Origin: an uncultured Oscillospiraceae bacterium | Lineage (GTDB): Bacteria; Bacillota; Clostridia; Oscillospirales; Oscillospiraceae | Assembly: GCA_910583885.1 (NCBI GenBank) | Contig: CAJUAC010000007.1 | Span: forward strand, 1-64,000 | Length of the DNA stretch: 64,000 bases | Direction of reading: 5' to 3' | In this document: positions 23,345 through 32,050 of the stretch, piece by piece | Layout: every line of letters starts with the position of its first letter | Numbering within the stretch: the first letter of the stretch is position 1 | The notes under the pieces: generated by a model | Seen by the model: only the letters and a program-made list of their open reading frames with translations | What the model was told of the DNA's origin: nothing | Database searches by the model: none | Made by a program: the position numbers and the translations under genes

Positions 23345-24529
23345 TCAATGCACCGCCGGGAGGCGGACATAGAAGGTATTGGCCCCATCCCCGCTCTCCG
23401 CCCAGATCCGGCCCCGGTGGGCCTGGACAATCCCCCGGGCAATGGAGAGGCCCAGGCCGCAGCCCTCCGCCCCGGGCTGCTCCCCCCGGCGGAAGCGCTT
23501 GAAGATCTCCTCCAGCTGCTCCTTGGGGATGGGCTCCCCGGCATTGGCTGCCGACAGCAGCAGCCAGCGGCCCTCCCGCCGGAGGCGGACCTCCACCCAT
23601 CCCTGGGGGGCGGCATATTTCCGGGCATTGTCCAGGAGGATGTCCACAACCTGCCGCAGGCGGTCCGGCCAGCCCCGGGCCAACAGCCCCTCCTCCAAGC
23701 CGCTCTCCAGACGCAGGCCCTGCTCAAAGAACAGCGGCTCAAAGGGCAGCAGCGCATCGGACACCAGGCGGCTGACATCCACCGTCTCCATGGCGGCCGC
23801 AGCCAGCCCGTTATCCACCCGCGCCAGATCCAGCAGGCTCTCCACCAGCACCCGCATCCGCCGGGACATGTCCAGGATATTCCCCACAAAGCGCTCCCGG
23901 TCCGCACCGCCGTCCTGTAAGAGCTCGGCATTGGTCAGGATCACTGTCAGCGGCGTTTTCAGCTCATGGGAGGCGTCCGCCACAAACTGCCGCTGCTGCC
24001 GCCAGGCCGTGTCCACAGGCTTGACCGCCCAGCGGGCCAGCAGCAGGCTGATCGCCAGGAAGGCCAGGGATCCCACGCAGCCGATAAACAGGCAGGTCTT
24101 GACCAGGCGCTCCATGGCGGCCAGCTCCCCGGACGCATCAGCGAAGACCAGCACCGGCCGCTCCGGCGGCCCGGCCAGGCAGAAGCGCAGGCCCTCCGCC
24201 TGCAACAGCCCCGATGTCTCCCCGGTTGCCAGGGCCGCATCCAGCACCTGGCGTAAAAATGCCTCGTCGCTGAGGTCGTAGGAGCTGCCCTTGGCAACCA
24301 GCTCCCCATGGGGGCCCAGCTGGAGGGTAAAGCAGGGGATGCGCAGCTCCCCTGGCCTCCGCTGGCCCGGGCCCATAGGCTCCAGGGCAGCGGCCTGCAT
24401 CCCGCGCAGGCTCTCTGCGGCCAGCCCCTCCCCGGTAAAATGGAGCACCATGCCCAGGATGACGCAGAGCATCCCCGTGGCAATGGCCATGTTGATGCAG
24501 ACGAACTTTATCCGCAGCCGCCGGATCAT
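23345..24529 (-). CDS. Sensor histidine kinase of a two-component system
   Basis: The 394 residues have TM1 (about 10-32), an extracytoplasmic region of about 120 residues, TM2 (about 146-166), a HisKA domain with FVADASHELKTPLTVI (phosphorylated His about 189), and a HATPase domain with LDNARKYAAP (N box) and EGCGLGLSIARGIVQAHRG (G boxes). It overlaps the response regulator gene upstream by 4 bases, so they form a pair. The signal is unknown; the structure resembles OmpR-type kinases. Confidence 0.93.
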   Translation of the reverse strand: MIRRLRIKFVCINMAIATGMLCVILGMVLHFTGEGLAAESLRGMQAAALEPMGPGQRRPGELRIPCFTLQLGPHGELVAKGSSYDLSDEAFLRQVLDAALATGETSGLLQAEGLRFCLAGPPERPVLVFADASGELAAMERLVKTCLFIGCVGSLAFLAISLLLARWAVKPVDTAWRQQRQFVADASHELKTPLTVILTNAELLQDGGADRERFVGNILDMSRRMRVLVESLLDLARVDNGLAAAAMETVDVSRLVSDALLPFEPLFFEQGLRLESGLEEGLLARGWPDRLRQVVDILLDNARKYAAPQGWVEVRLRREGRWLLLSAANAGEPIPKEQLEEIFKRFRRGEQPGAEGCGLGLSIARGIVQAHRGRIWAESGDGANTFYVRLPAVH

Positions 24530-25200
24530 CCCCCATCCACCTCCAAATGATAGCCCAGCCGCCGCACGGCCTCAATGCGCAGGTCGGAACCGATGCTGCG
24601 CAGCTTCTTGCGCAGGAAGCCCGCGTAGACCTCCACGTGGTTCTCCACCGCGTTGGAGTCATAGCCCCATACCCGCTCCAGCAGGGTCTCCTTGGACACC
24701 AGGCGGCCCTGGGCCTGCATCAGCTGGCGCATGACGCCGAACTCCCTGGCGGAGAGCTGGACCTGCCCGCCCCCACTGCTGAGGGTCCCGGCAGAGAGAT
24801 CCAGGGCTGTGTTGCCGTAGCACAGCTCGTCCACCTGCTTCCCCTGGCGGCGGAGCAGGGCATTGACGCAGGCCAGCAGCTCCCTGGTATCAAAGGGCTT
24901 GGCCAGATAGTAGTCCGCCCCGGCATTGAGCCCCTCCACCCGGTCCAGGATGCCGGAGCGGGCCGTCAGCATCAGGATGGGGACCCCGCAGCGGCTGCTG
25001 CGGATCTGCCGGGCGGCCTGCCATCCGTCCAGCTTGGGCAGCATGACATCCAGGATGACCAGGTCATAGACCCCCAGCTCCGCATAGGCCGCGCCGCTCT
25101 CCCCGTCGTAGACCGCCTCTGTCTCAAACCCACGGGCCTCCAGCAGATCCTGAAGCGAATCCGCCAGCAGCCGTTCATCCTCTACAATCAATATTTTCAT
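24526..25200 (-). CDS. OmpR/PhoB-type response regulator
   Basis: The 224 residues hold a receiver domain (MKILIVEDERLLADSL; phospho-acceptor Asp in LVILDVMLPKLDGW at about 51; Lys in LAKPFDT) and a winged-helix DNA-binding domain (VQLSAREFGVMRQLMQAQGRLVSKETLLERVWG; RKKLRSIGSDLRIEAVRRLGYHL). The start at 25200 gives a protein beginning at the receiver fold. It is the first gene of a regulator-kinase operon. Confidence 0.94.
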   Translation of the reverse strand: MKILIVEDERLLADSLQDLLEARGFETEAVYDGESGAAYAELGVYDLVILDVMLPKLDGWQAARQIRSSRCGVPILMLTARSGILDRVEGLNAGADYYLAKPFDTRELLACVNALLRRQGKQVDELCYGNTALDLSAGTLSSGGGQVQLSAREFGVMRQLMQAQGRLVSKETLLERVWGYDSNAVENHVEVYAGFLRKKLRSIGSDLRIEAVRRLGYHLEVDGG

Positions 25201-25252
25201 CCCAGCCATCCCTTCCCATCCCCATACGCGGCCATGATGCCTGCTGTGCAAA

Positions 25253-25300
25253 AACCGGCGCTGGCCTGGGGGCTTCTGAACCCGACAGGCCAGCACCGGC
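25253..25300 (-). terminator. Terminator of the oxidoreductase gene
   Basis: Minus strand arms CCGGTGCTGGCCTG and CAGGCCAGCGCCGG around a 18-base loop, then TTTTTGC. It lies 63 bases past the stop at 25363. Confidence 0.85.
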
Positions 25301-25362
25301 GGATGCTCACAGATATGGGATACGCCGCAGCTGGCCCGGTACAGGGACAGCCAGCCCAGCTG

Positions 25363-26640
25363 CTATTGGAAGTCCGCCAGCACCACGGTCTCACCGCCCC
25401 GGAGCCGGGAGGCCTCCGCCGCCAGGGCCATGACATGGCTCTCCACTGACGCATCGATCCCTGTCAGGCTCTCCCCGCCAGCCTCAATCAGGCGGCAGAA
25501 CTGCTCCATCAGCCCGGCATCGCCGCCGCCGTGGCCGGCAAACTCGCTTTTCATGCTGTCCGGGGACACCAGCTTCTCCTCCTGGCCGAACCGGCGCAGA
25601 AGCAGGGTGTTTTTCTCCATATCCCCCTCGATCTCCCCCTCTGTGCCGGTGAGCTTGATGGTCCGGCGGCAGGTCTCAGTGAAGGCGGTCATGGTAAAGG
25701 TGGCGTGGACACCGTTTGCGAAATCCAGGTTCACCGTCTGGTGGTCTACCACATCGTTGTCGCAGTGGTAGACGCACCGCCCGTAGGGACCTGTCCGCAG
25801 GGCGGCGTAGAGGTTCTCCTCTGTAGGCGGCCCACCGGCCACGACGGTATTGGGCCAGCCATCCTTCCCCTGGCGCAGACCGCAGTGGCGGCTGTCCAGA
25901 TAGATCTTCTCCGCGTCATAGATGCAGCGCTCCTTCCAGGCGCAGCCCTCCAGGCAGCGCTTGGCCGCGCCGGCAGGGGCATTTTCCGCCCGGAAGTGAT
26001 CCAGCGAACCAAAGCTCTGCACCTTCAGGCAGCGGCCGCCCGCAAGCCAGCGCAGGATGTCCATATCGTGGCAGCTCTTCGCCAGGATCATAGGGCTGGT
26101 CTCATCCGACCGCCGCCAGTTGCCGCGGACAAAGCTGTGGGCGTAGTGCCAATAGCCTACATGCTCCACGGCGTCGATGGTTTCCAGCTTGCCGATCTCC
26201 CCGCGCCGCACCATCGCCTCCAGCGCCGCATAAAAGGGGGTATAGCGCAGCACGTGGCACACGACGACCGTCCGTCCGGTCTCCTCCGCCTTCTCCAGCA
26301 GGCGGCGGCACTCCGACAGCTCCGGAGAAATGGGTTTTTCCAGCAGGACGTGGTACCCTTTATCCAACGCCCGCAGGGCGGCGGGGACATGCTGGCGGTC
26401 CTGGGTTGCAATCAGCATGACATCGGCCAGCTTCGGCTGGGATAGGAGCTCCTCGTCAGAGGCAAAGCACATATCCTCCGGCACCTGGTACCACTCCCGC
26501 AGCAGCTCCAGCCGCCCAGGGCGGCAGTCCGCCCCAGCAACGATTTTCATGGTGTCCGGGTGGTGCTTCTGGTATGACGCGTAGGCCTCCAGCCCGCGGC
26601 TGCCGCAGCCGCAGATGGCAAAAGTAATTGGTTGTTTCAT
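25363..26640 (-). CDS. Gfo/Idh/MocA family oxidoreductase
   Basis: NAD(P)-dependent dehydrogenase, probably acting on a sugar or sugar derivative. The 425 residues begin with a Rossmann motif (AICGCGSRGLEAYASY), followed by the EKP motif VLLEKPISPELSEC (about 100) and the C-terminal alpha/beta domain with KSCHDMDILRWLAGG. A cysteine-rich insert (CLEGCAWKERCIYDAEKIY, about 233-251) is present and may bind a metal. GGGGAGG precedes the start. It is a single gene with its own promoter and terminator. The substrate cannot be told. Confidence 0.9.
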   Translation of the reverse strand: MKQPITFAICGCGSRGLEAYASYQKHHPDTMKIVAGADCRPGRLELLREWYQVPEDMCFASDEELLSQPKLADVMLIATQDRQHVPAALRALDKGYHVLLEKPISPELSECRRLLEKAEETGRTVVVCHVLRYTPFYAALEAMVRRGEIGKLETIDAVEHVGYWHYAHSFVRGNWRRSDETSPMILAKSCHDMDILRWLAGGRCLKVQSFGSLDHFRAENAPAGAAKRCLEGCAWKERCIYDAEKIYLDSRHCGLRQGKDGWPNTVVAGGPPTEENLYAALRTGPYGRCVYHCDNDVVDHQTVNLDFANGVHATFTMTAFTETCRRTIKLTGTEGEIEGDMEKNTLLLRRFGQEEKLVSPDSMKSEFAGHGGGDAGLMEQFCRLIEAGGESLTGIDASVESHVMALAAEASRLRGGETVVLADFQ

Positions 26641-26688
26641 CGCGTTTTCCTCCCCCTCGCATGTACTCTTGAAGCCTTGCTTGGTTAG

Positions 26689-26717
26689 AGTATAGCAGAC
26701 CGCCGAGGGAATAGCAA
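26689..26717 (-). promoter_or_regulatory. Promoter of the oxidoreductase gene
   Basis: Minus strand: -35 TTGCTA (26717..26712), 17-base spacer, -10 TATACT (26694..26689). Confidence 0.65.
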
Positions 26718-26743
26718 TATGGTGCGGCAGAAGATCTTGACGC

Positions 26744-26776
26744 AGCGGGCCCCGGAGGACTTCTCCGGGGCCCGCT
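26744..26776 (-). terminator. Hairpin after the PpiC foldase gene
   Basis: Arms AGCGGGCCCCGGAG and CTCCGGGGCCCGCT, 7 bases past the stop. There is no T-run, so it may act as a 3'-end stabiliser. Confidence 0.55.
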
Positions 26777-26782
26777 GGCTGA

Positions 26783-28300
26783 TTATTGGCCGATCAGGTT
26801 CATACCGCCCGCATCGACCTCCGCAGTAACGCTGTCGATGAGCTCAACCTGCCAGTCGCTGGCTGCGGCGCTGCGCAGGGCGCTCTCACAGGCAAAGTGC
26901 CAGTAAGGTGTGCTGCCGTAGCCCACAAAGTACATGATGTGCTGGCCGTAGTCACTGGCGACAATCCCGGTGTCGCCGTTCTTGCGGCCGTCCTCATAGC
27001 ACCAGTTCTGGAAAGCAGGGACCATCGCGCCCTTGGCGACGTCCTCATACAGGCCGCCGTTGGTGTTGCTGCCGCCATCCTGGGAGTACTGGTTGGCCAG
27101 GGAGGCAAAGCCGTCCTCTGTGCCGTCCCAGCTGGCCAGGATCTCCTGGGCCTTGGCCAGGATCTGGTCGTCCGTGGCCTCCTCGCCCTCCGCCAGCTCC
27201 AGGTTGTCCTTGGTCACCAGGATGTGCCGCACATTGTAGTCCAGGGCCTCGTCCCGCTCGCGGCTGTTGAAGAGGACCACATAGTAGCTGCTGCCGCTCT
27301 GGTTCTCCAGGGTCGCCGCATCACCGGCCCGGCGGCTCTCATCGTAGAACCACTGTCCCGTAATGGAGCTGGAGTAGGTGATATTGGTGGAATAGCCTAC
27401 GCCGTGTTCATCCGCCAGGGCCTCCAGGTCGCCGCCGTCCTTATAGCCAGCCAGGATGGCATCTGCCGTCTCCTTGGCCGCAGCCATAGCGGCGGCCTTC
27501 TCCTCGTCGGTCGCCTCCACAGCGTTGCCGTCAGCATCGGTCTTGGCCTCGGGTGCGCCGGAGATCGTAATGATCGCACCGTCTACCAGGTCATAGTTCT
27601 CCTTGTGCCCGTCGTAGTAGCCCTGGATCTGGTCCTCCGTGTAGACAAAGTTCTCCTCACCGTACACGTCAGCGTACTTGCCCGCCAGAAGCATATCCTT
27701 GGAGCAGGACTCATAGATGGAGGGGGTCATGGTGGGGCCATAGATGACGTTCAGATAGGCCTTGTAGGAGTAGCCATTCTTCGCCGCAGTCTCCTTGAGG
27801 GCGGCCAGGCCGGTTTCAAAATCCTCCAGCTCCGCGCTCTCCAGGGTCACGCCCGCCTCCTTGGCGGCGGCGGTGGCGGCATGGACAAAGCGCATGTTCT
27901 CAACAGCCTGCTCCTTGAAGTAATCATCCCAGGTCTGGTCGTCGCTGTAGTTCTGGCTCTTCAGGGAGGCCTGGGTATTCAATGCGCCGGTGATGGCATA
28001 GAAATAACCAGTATCACTGTTGAGGAAGGACTGGTAGGCCTGCCCGTAGTAGTAGGCGGCCTCCGGCACCGTATAGCTCCGGCCGTCGATGGTGACTGCG
28101 GTCTTGCTGCGCTGGATAATGCCGGAATTGTAGACCACCAGGGCGATGGCCACCACGACAAATACAGCGGCAATGACGCCGTAGAGGATATTGGACTTCT
28201 TTTCAGCAGCCCGCTGCTCTGCCTGACGGGCGGCCTTGGGGTCGACCGTGCCGCTGGCTAAAAGTTCCTGACGCTTTTTCTTTTCTCTGGATGCGCTCAT
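26783..28300 (-). CDS. Membrane-anchored peptidyl-prolyl isomerase (PpiC/parvulin type)
   Basis: Extracytoplasmic folding factor. The 505 residues comprise a basic cytoplasmic N-terminus (1-36), one TM helix (about 37-58, NILYGVIAAVFVVVAIALVVYN), a SurA_N-like helical region, and a parvulin domain around residues 350-440 (VRHILVTKDNLEL ... ASLANQYSQDGGSNTNGGLYEDV). The YSQD..S..NGG motif is the isomerase core. No lipobox is present, unlike PrsA. GGAAGGAA precedes the ATG. It is monocistronic. Confidence 0.88.
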   Translation of the reverse strand: MSASREKKKRQELLASGTVDPKAARQAEQRAAEKKSNILYGVIAAVFVVVAIALVVYNSGIIQRSKTAVTIDGRSYTVPEAAYYYGQAYQSFLNSDTGYFYAITGALNTQASLKSQNYSDDQTWDDYFKEQAVENMRFVHAATAAAKEAGVTLESAELEDFETGLAALKETAAKNGYSYKAYLNVIYGPTMTPSIYESCSKDMLLAGKYADVYGEENFVYTEDQIQGYYDGHKENYDLVDGAIITISGAPEAKTDADGNAVEATDEEKAAAMAAAKETADAILAGYKDGGDLEALADEHGVGYSTNITYSSSITGQWFYDESRRAGDAATLENQSGSSYYVVLFNSRERDEALDYNVRHILVTKDNLELAEGEEATDDQILAKAQEILASWDGTEDGFASLANQYSQDGGSNTNGGLYEDVAKGAMVPAFQNWCYEDGRKNGDTGIVASDYGQHIMYFVGYGSTPYWHFACESALRSAAASDWQVELIDSVTAEVDAGGMNLIGQ

Positions 28301-28400
28301 TATTGTTCATTCCTTCCAAATTTCCTGCCGTCCCAGCCACCCCGGGGGGACAGCGGCATCTTTTGTTGGTTGCTTCCGCCTCGATGGCTCAACGAACCAT

Positions 28401-28429
28401 AGTATACTCGATTATACCCTGTTTCGCAA
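28401..28429 (-). promoter_or_regulatory. Promoter of the PpiC foldase gene
   Basis: Minus strand: -35 TTGCGA (28429..28424), 17-base spacer, -10 TATACT (28406..28401). A second TATAAT box lies inside the spacer on the same strand without a good -35. Confidence 0.55.
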
Positions 28430-28566
28430 GCAAAAGTTGTACGGCGGCTGTAAATTATTTATGAATGCCTCGGGCCTGTTTGATCATTGGCGATATGCCC
28501 ACCAGCGCGGACATCCCTCCCAAGACAACTGCAAGCGCCTGGCTTGCTGGCTGGCTGGACTACCAG

Positions 28567-28603
28567 GGGAAGGGCCGGCAGCCCAATGGCCCCGGCCCTT
28601 CCC
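28567..28603 (-). terminator. Terminator-like hairpin after the aldo-keto reductase
   Basis: Perfect arms GGGAAGGGCCGG and CCGGCCCTTCCC with a 13-base loop, 9 bases past the stop at 28612. The tail is CCTGGTAG rather than a T-run. Confidence 0.6.
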
Positions 28604-28611
28604 AGGCGTCC

Positions 28612-29736
28612 TTACCCCTCGTAGGTTTTTTTCACGCGCTCCAGCCACCCGGTGATCTCCAGGTGCTGGGGGCACTGCTGCTCGCACTGGCGGCAGCTGA
28701 CGCAGGAGGAGGCTGTCCCCGCCCCCCGGGCCAGGCTCTGGTAGCGGGCCCGGTCGGGCTCACGTCCCTGGCGCAGGGCAGCCTGGTCGCTGTTGTAGAG
28801 GGCGAAATAGTCAGGGATCGGGATCTCCCGGGGGCAGCCGTCCACGCAGTAGCGGCACGCAGTGCAGTCGATGGCGGGCACGGCGCTGAGGATCTCCGCC
28901 GCCTGGACCAGCAGCGCCCGGTCCCCGTCGCACAGGGGCTCCGGCGCCGCCATAGACTGGGTGTTCTCCTCCAGCTGCCCCAGGGTGGACATACCGCTGA
29001 GCACCATCATCACCTGGTCCAGCCCCGCGGCAAAGCGGAGGGCCCACTGGGCGGGGGTCCAATCCGGATGTGCGCTGCGCAGCAGGGCGGCAGCCTCCTC
29101 CGGGAGCGCGGCCAGCTTCCCGCCCTTCACCGGCTCCATGACGATAACCTTTTTGCCGTGTCGGAGGGCGGTCTCATAGCACTTCCGGGATTGGACCCGC
29201 TCATCCTCCCAGTCCAGGTAGTTCAGCTGGAGCTGGACGAACTCCACCTCCGGGTGCTCGCTGAGGACCTTGTCCAGGACATCGGCCTTATCGTGGAAGG
29301 AAAAGCCCAGATGGCGCAGCTTCCCCTCTGCCTGCATCTGCTGGAGGTAGGCAAACGTGCCCAGGCGCTGGGCCGTCTCATAGCTTTCCCGGGTGATACA
29401 GTGGAGCAGGTAGTAGTCAAAGTACTCTACGCCGCATTTCTCCAGCTGCTCCTGGAAGATCCGGGACTGTGCCTCCCCGCTGTCCGCGTCCTTAAGGTGC
29501 ATCAGGGGCATCTTGTCGGCCAGGAGGAAGCTCTCCCGGCTGTGCCGCTTGGCCAGAGCATCCCGGACCGCGTGCTCACTCTTCCCCCCGTGATAGAAGT
29601 AGGCAGTATCAAAGTATGTATAGCCCCGCGCCAGGAATGTGTCCACCATCGCACAGACCTGGGGCAGGTCGATCTGCTCCGTGGCCTTTGGGTCTGCGGT
29701 GGGCAGGCGCATCATGCCAAAACCTAATTTCTGCAT
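28612..29736 (-). CDS. Aldo-keto reductase with C-terminal 4Fe-4S domain
   Basis: The 374 residues have an AKR TIM barrel (GFGMMRLPT at the N-terminus; GYTYFDTAYFYHGGKSE with catalytic Asp and Tyr; DYYLLHCI) and a C-terminal ferredoxin-like domain with two cysteine sets, CTACRYCVDGCP (about 290) and CVSCRQCEQQCP (about 345). Such two-domain proteins are common in anaerobic Firmicutes; the electron donor may be ferredoxin-linked. Substrate unknown. AGGAGG precedes the start. Confidence 0.92.
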   Translation of the reverse strand: MQKLGFGMMRLPTADPKATEQIDLPQVCAMVDTFLARGYTYFDTAYFYHGGKSEHAVRDALAKRHSRESFLLADKMPLMHLKDADSGEAQSRIFQEQLEKCGVEYFDYYLLHCITRESYETAQRLGTFAYLQQMQAEGKLRHLGFSFHDKADVLDKVLSEHPEVEFVQLQLNYLDWEDERVQSRKCYETALRHGKKVIVMEPVKGGKLAALPEEAAALLRSAHPDWTPAQWALRFAAGLDQVMMVLSGMSTLGQLEENTQSMAAPEPLCDGDRALLVQAAEILSAVPAIDCTACRYCVDGCPREIPIPDYFALYNSDQAALRQGREPDRARYQSLARGAGTASSCVSCRQCEQQCPQHLEITGWLERVKKTYEG

Positions 29737-29792
29737 ATCCGTTCCTCCTCATTCTGTTCCCGGCTGTCTCTGCCGGGCAATCAGTTACCCCT

Positions 29793-29821
29793 ATCATACA
29801 GGAAACGGGCAGCAAATGCAA
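29793..29821 (-). promoter_or_regulatory. Promoter of the aldo-keto reductase
   Basis: Minus strand: -35 TTGCAT (29821..29816), 17-base spacer, -10 TATGAT (29798..29793). Confidence 0.6.
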
Positions 29822-29834
29822 GGGTATCCCCAAT

Positions 29835-30428
29835 TTATGGCGACATCTCTGTCTCTATAAAGTGGACATCAGACATATTCCAATATGTTTTGTACACCCT
29901 GCTGTCATCCCCATCCAGGTTTCGCTGGTACATCCGGAACGTCACCAAGAAATTTTTAGGCTGCCACAGCTCCTCGTAGGAATACTGATACCTCATGCCC
30001 AGCCGCTTCATGACCTCGCCGCTTCGCGGGTTGTTGACATCATGCGTAGCCGTAATATAGGGGATCCCATCTTTTCTCAGCTGTTCCACCACCGCTTGAG
30101 CGGCCTCTGTAACAATCCCCCTATGCCAGAACTCCTTGCGGAGCCCATAGCCGATATCATGGCTGTCGTTGACCGCAGCACTGACATACCCAACCGGTCC
30201 AGGGGCCTCCTTCAGGCAGATGGCATAGTCATAGGCGCATTCCTGCTGGTAGCTGCTGGCAAACCGCGACTCATAAAAAGCTCTCGCATCCTCCATTGTC
30301 TTTAATGGGAACCAGGGCAAAAACCGGTTGACCTCCTCATCGCTATAAATCTGGTACAGTGCTTCTACATCATCGCCGGTAAATTTTCTCAAAATAAGCC
30401 GTTCAGTTTCCAGCGTCGGTGTGTTCAT
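29835..30428 (-). CDS. GNAT family N-acetyltransferase (RimJ/RimL type)
   Basis: Acetyl-CoA-dependent transferase of 197 residues. The start shows the usual LETERLILRKFTGDDVEALY; the acetyl-CoA loop is GYGLRKEFWHRGIVTEAAQAVV (about 94-115), then ATHDVNNPRSGEVMKRLGMRY. The start at 30428 (MNTPTLETERL) has GAGGGG upstream. Its substrate, a protein N-terminus or a small amine, is not evident. AT-richer than its neighbours and single, so it may be acquired. Confidence 0.9.
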   Translation of the reverse strand: MNTPTLETERLILRKFTGDDVEALYQIYSDEEVNRFLPWFPLKTMEDARAFYESRFASSYQQECAYDYAICLKEAPGPVGYVSAAVNDSHDIGYGLRKEFWHRGIVTEAAQAVVEQLRKDGIPYITATHDVNNPRSGEVMKRLGMRYQYSYEELWQPKNFLVTFRMYQRNLDGDDSRVYKTYWNMSDVHFIETEMSP

Positions 30429-30464
30429 CGCATCCCCCTCAAACATTCCGGTTGATTGCCCTTC

Positions 30465-30493
30465 ATTTTATCACAGCGGCGCGGCTGGCGCAA
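30465..30493 (-). promoter_or_regulatory. Promoter of the GNAT gene
   Basis: Minus strand: -35 TTGCGC (30493..30488), 17-base spacer, -10 TAAAAT (30470..30465). Confidence 0.55.
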
Positions 30494-30522
30494 GATGCAT
30501 GGAGGTGATGCCCCACTGCGGG

Positions 30523-31722
30523 TTACTCCGTCTGGATGACCTCCGCCATGGCCTGGCCCAGGAGCCTGGCGGAGAGGAGGGCCTCATCCAGGGAGTTGCC
30601 TGCGGCCCCCATCTCCACCAGCAGGGAGCCTGTGGTGGTGTGCTGGTTATAGCGGGAGTTGCGCACGGTGATGGGACGCATCAGGGTGGGGCAGCTGCCG
30701 GACAGGTGCTCCTGGATGGCGGCTGCCAGCTTCAGGTTCTCCCGCCACTGGGGGTGCTCCAAGCCGCCGCCGTCTGTACCGATGACAAAAGACATCTGGG
30801 CAGCATTGAGGCCGGCCACATTGCTGACCACCTTATAGGGCGTCCCATCACTGTCGGAGATCGCGTCCCGGTGGACATCCAGGACAAAGGAGATTGTGGG
30901 GTACTGCTCCAGATAGGCGTTGACCGCATCCAGGGAGCGGCCATAGGCGCCGCTGTACTCGGGATAGTCGTGGAGGGTGGGGTCGTGGAGCACGGTGAGG
31001 CCCGCCTCCTCCAGGGTCTTGGCCAGCTCGTCGCCCACACGGACTACGTTGTAGGCGTTGTCAGTGGTGCGGCAGTCGCCGCTGGGGACATATTCCTGCC
31101 CGGCGGGCATGGTGTAGGCCTCGCTGCCGTGGGTGTGGACGATGAGGACCTGGGGCCCCTCCTCCGCAGGCAGGGCGGCGGCAAAGCTGCCGTCAAATAG
31201 GGAGGCGTCCAGGGCATAGTCGGTGCGGTTGCTGATGTATACGCTCCCGGCTACCAAGTAGCCCTCTGGGGAGGACGGGATCAGCGTCCTAGCGGCGACG
31301 CCGTTGTCGGCAAACACCAGGGGCGTCTCCGGCTGGGCAGGCTGCTCCGGGATGGGGTCAGTCTGCTCCGGCTGCTGCACGCCGCCAGGGGCGGCAGGGG
31401 CATCTTGCCTGTCGCTGTCATCCTGTTCCTCTGTGCGCCGCAGGCGCAGCACTGCCTCCTGGCTGGAGAGCAGCAGGGGGCTCTGGCCGATGGCCAGGGA
31501 CACGCTGGCCGGCAGCACCTCCTCCCGGCGGGGATCCGCCAGCTGGGAGCGCAGCAGGCCCAGGGCCAGGTCCCCCTGCTTCCCCAGGGCCTCCATAGCG
31601 GACCGGGCTGTGGGGCTGGCAGCGGTGGTGGCCACCAGATAGAGCACTGCCCCAGCCAGCACCAGGGCTGTCAGCTGCCGCCGACGCTGGGGCCGTGGCC
31701 TGCGTTGGATCATCATTTGCAT
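30523..31722 (-). CDS. spoIIP: Stage II sporulation protein P
   Basis: Cell-wall amidase/endopeptidase of the DMP engulfment machine. The 399 residues have an Arg-rich N-terminus, a TM helix (about 18-36), a variable region, and the SpoIIP catalytic domain with VLIVHTHGSEAYTMP (about 198), CRTTDNAYNVVRVGDELAKTL, FVLDVHRDAI (about 280) and the late VRNSRYNQHTTTGSLLVEMG. These supply the zinc and catalytic residues of the family. AGGGG precedes the ATG. It demonstrates that the host can form spores. A SigE-like promoter lies upstream. The usual neighbour gpr is absent. Confidence 0.94.
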   Translation of the reverse strand: MQMMIQRRPRPQRRRQLTALVLAGAVLYLVATTAASPTARSAMEALGKQGDLALGLLRSQLADPRREEVLPASVSLAIGQSPLLLSSQEAVLRLRRTEEQDDSDRQDAPAAPGGVQQPEQTDPIPEQPAQPETPLVFADNGVAARTLIPSSPEGYLVAGSVYISNRTDYALDASLFDGSFAAALPAEEGPQVLIVHTHGSEAYTMPAGQEYVPSGDCRTTDNAYNVVRVGDELAKTLEEAGLTVLHDPTLHDYPEYSGAYGRSLDAVNAYLEQYPTISFVLDVHRDAISDSDGTPYKVVSNVAGLNAAQMSFVIGTDGGGLEHPQWRENLKLAAAIQEHLSGSCPTLMRPITVRNSRYNQHTTTGSLLVEMGAAGNSLDEALLSARLLGQAMAEVIQTE

Positions 31723-31751
31723 CGCTTCCCCTCTTCGTCATTGCTTGTCCC

Positions 31752-31781
31752 AGCGTATGCCGGGGCTCCGGGGAATATGAC
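31752..31781 (-). promoter_or_regulatory. Candidate SigE promoter of spoIIP
   Basis: Minus strand: GTCATATT (31781..31774), 14-base spacer, CATACGCT (31759..31752). This agrees with the SigE pattern of about GTCATATT and CATACANT. In Bacillus spoIIP is transcribed by SigE in the mother cell. No convincing SigA promoter was seen in this gap. Confidence 0.65.
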
Positions 31782-31795
31782 CATCTGTCAAAAAA

Positions 31796-31831
31796 GGAAA
31801 ATCCCGCTTTCCGAAGAAAGCGGGACTTTCC
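31796..31831 (-). terminator. Terminator between nagA and spoIIP
   Basis: Minus strand arms GGAAAGTCCCGCTTTC and GAAAGCGGGATTTTCC closed by a TTCG tetraloop, then TTTTTTG. From 31832 to 32050 the DNA is AT-rich and I see no gene in it. Confidence 0.88.
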
Positions 31832-32050
31832 TTGATGGAGAAGATTGAGGAAAAACGATACAACAGTTCAGGTTTCTCTCCTAAACTGGCTATATTTTAT
31901 CAGTTTCAGGCACTTTCTGTCAATGTTGATATTACCTAAAATTTATTACGTTTCCCACACTCCATCGTACGAATTGACAAAAAACACGTTGCTTTTTTGG
32001 GCAAAAAGACAATATTTTTCCAGATTGTCTCTCTGTCACGGCCAGCGGGT

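Noticed and set aside
26786..28261. Plus-strand open frame of 491 codons
   Set aside because: Antisense to the PpiC foldase gene; low-complexity hydrophobic composition typical of a shadow frame.
31832..32050. Hidden small gene between nagA and spoIIP
   Set aside because: No ORF with a ribosome binding site; AT-rich non-coding sequence only.
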